This document shows, in pieces, positions 62,781 through 64,000 of a stretch of DNA of 64,000 bases (position 1 is the first letter of the stretch; every line of letters begins with the position of its first letter). A program made the translations under genes and the position numbers. Where the stretch lies: positions 67,001 through 131,000 of the forward strand of contig NZ_MKKY01000091.1 in assembly GCF_002091955.1 (NCBI RefSeq), in the 5' to 3' direction. Source of the DNA: Rhodococcus sp. 1168. GTDB lineage: Bacteria > Actinomycetota > Actinomycetes > Mycobacteriales > Mycobacteriaceae. Under the pieces are notes generated by a model. That model was not told the origin of the DNA. It saw only the letters and a list, made by a program, of their open reading frames with translations, and did not search any database.

Positions 62781-64000
62781 ATGATCCACCGTTTCCAAGT
62801 GTGGGCACCGACCCCTGAGAAGGTTCGACTGCATCTGGACGGCGACGTCCACGACATGGAGCGCCGGTCCGACGGTTGGTGGTTCACCGAGAAGGAAGCT
62901 CAGCCGGACAGCCGATACGGGTTCCTTCTCGACGAAGACGACACCGTGATTCCCGATCCCCGTTCGCCGCGTCAACCGGACGGGGTGCACGCTCCTTCGC
63001 AGCTGCACAAAGTGGACGAGTCGAAGTGGACCGATTCGACATGGACCGGCCGTCAACTGCCCGGTAGCGCACTCTACGAGTTGCACATCGGAACCTTCAC
63101 TCCCGAAGGCACATTCGATGCGGCCATCGCCAAACTCGACCACCTCGTCGACCTCGGTGTCACGTTCGTCGAGGTGATGCCTGTCAACGGATTCAACGGC
63201 ACCCACAACTGGGGTTACGACGGTGTGCTCTGGTACACCGTTCACGAGCCGTACGGTGGGCCGGAAGGATTGCAGCGCTTCGTCGATGCCTGCCACCGAC
63301 GGGGACTCGGAGTCGTCCTCGACGTGGTCTACAACCATTTCGGCCCATCCGGCAACTACCTCGACCGATTCGGACCGTATCTCGCTCAGGGTTCCAATTC
63401 CTGGGGCCAGGCGATCAACTACGCCGAGGCCGATTCGGGGCCGGTGCGGCGCTACGCAATCGAGAACGCACTTCGATGGTTCTCCGAATTCCACATCGAC
63501 GGGCTCCGCCTCGATGCAGTCCATGCCATCGTCGACCACACTGCCGTCCACCTGCTCGAAGAACTGGCAGTGGACACGCGTCGACTGTCTGCACATCTCG
63601 GACGCCCGCTGACTCTGATCGCCGAGAGCGACCTCAACGACCCCAGCCTCATCACTGCGCGGTCCGGTGGCGGTTGCGGGCTGGATGCGCAGTGGGACGA
63701 CGACGTTCACCATGCGATCCATGCAGCGGTCTCCGGTGAAAGACAGGGTTACTACGGAGATTTCGGCTCACTGCAGGCTTTGGCGAATACCCTGCGTCAC
63801 GGGTTCTTTCATGCGGGTACGTACTCGACCTTCCGAGGACGGACGCATGGCAGTCCCATCGACACCCGCCGTATTCCGGCGAGTTCGTTCGTGACCTACA
63901 CCACGACCCACGATCAGATCGGCAACCGTGCGACCGGTGATCGACCGGGCTTCTATCTCGAGCCCGGTCAGTTGGCAGTCAAGGCCGCTTTGGTGTTGGC
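62781..64000 (+). CDS. treZ: Maltooligosyltrehalose trehalohydrolase, partial
   Basis: TreZ releases trehalose from maltooligosyl trehalose made by TreY. The open frame starts at ATG 62781 after GAGGAG and continues to the end of the window, giving about 406 residues without a stop, so the 3' part lies outside. It has the N-terminal CBM48-like domain (FQVWAPTPEKVRLHLDGD), then LYELHIGTFTPEGTFDAA, DVVYNHFGPSGNYL, DGLRLDAVHAI with the nucleophile Asp, LIAESDLNDP with the acid Glu and a TTTHDQIGNRATGDR segment. Confidence 0.94.
   Translation, partial: MIHRFQVWAPTPEKVRLHLDGDVHDMERRSDGWWFTEKEAQPDSRYGFLLDEDDTVIPDPRSPRQPDGVHAPSQLHKVDESKWTDSTWTGRQLPGSALYELHIGTFTPEGTFDAAIAKLDHLVDLGVTFVEVMPVNGFNGTHNWGYDGVLWYTVHEPYGGPEGLQRFVDACHRRGLGVVLDVVYNHFGPSGNYLDRFGPYLAQGSNSWGQAINYAEADSGPVRRYAIENALRWFSEFHIDGLRLDAVHAIVDHTAVHLLEELAVDTRRLSAHLGRPLTLIAESDLNDPSLITARSGGGCGLDAQWDDDVHHAIHAAVSGERQGYYGDFGSLQALANTLRHGFFHAGTYSTFRGRTHGSPIDTRRIPASSFVTYTTTHDQIGNRATGDRPGFYLEPGQLAVKAALVL

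Overview
The window looks like chromosome of a high-GC, mycolic-acid-containing actinobacterium close to Rhodococcus (order Mycobacteriales). The signs are a secreted antigen-85-type mycolyltransferase, a PriA isomerase in place of separate HisA and TrpF, SecA2, BsaP beside bioB, and a core gene order that from memory resembles the Mycobacterium tuberculosis stretch from treZ-treY-treX through nadABC and the his operon to trpECBA-lgt.

Layout. 0-9 kb: an APC permease, then on the minus strand a trp cluster (trpE, Trp-associated membrane protein, trpC, trpB, trpA, lgt) and a TM2 protein; trpD, trpG and trpF are absent and PriA at 12 kb probably supplies the TrpF step. 9-18 kb: bcp, a MarR regulator, then the minus-strand his operon hisD-hisC-hisB-MFS-hisH-small membrane protein-priA-hisN/impA-hisF-hisI. 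18-21.4 kb: mycolyltransferase, YchJ-family protein, DUF5997 protein and a LysR regulator. 44.9-52.3 kb: S4 protein, nadC-nadB-nadA with a divergent NrtR-type Nudix regulator, then DUF2567, bsaP, bioB and a divergent BioQ-type TetR. 52.3-64 kb: secA2, msrB-msrA, an acyltransferase-3/SGNH protein, and glgX-treY-treZ (treZ runs off the end).

The most interesting part is 21.5-44.5 kb, an accessory catabolic island between the his-side and nad-side core blocks, closed at both ends by strong hairpins. It encodes an acyl-CoA ligase, a two-domain acyl-CoA dehydrogenase, two more acyl-CoA dehydrogenases, two hotdog-fold hydratase-type proteins, a zinc-ribbon/OB-fold protein with a lipid-transfer-protein thiolase (resembling the retro-aldolase module of steroid side-chain degradation), two thiolases, five classical SDRs, one atypical SDR, a KstR2-like TetR regulator and two lipoprotein solute-binding proteins. 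An identical 17-bp element containing a perfect AnCAAGnnCTTGnT palindrome lies upstream of the central operon and of each solute-binding protein, always in the same orientation relative to the gene, which defines a small regulon. The unexpected member is a DegT/DnrJ/EryC1/StrS protein inside the beta-oxidation operon whose PLP lysine is replaced by histidine, as in sugar 3-dehydratases. The likely theme is degradation of a branched or polycyclic isoprenoid or steroid-like acid with a PLP-dependent deoxygenation step; the substrate is unknown.

No rRNA, tRNA, CRISPR array, insertion sequence or prophage gene was recognised.
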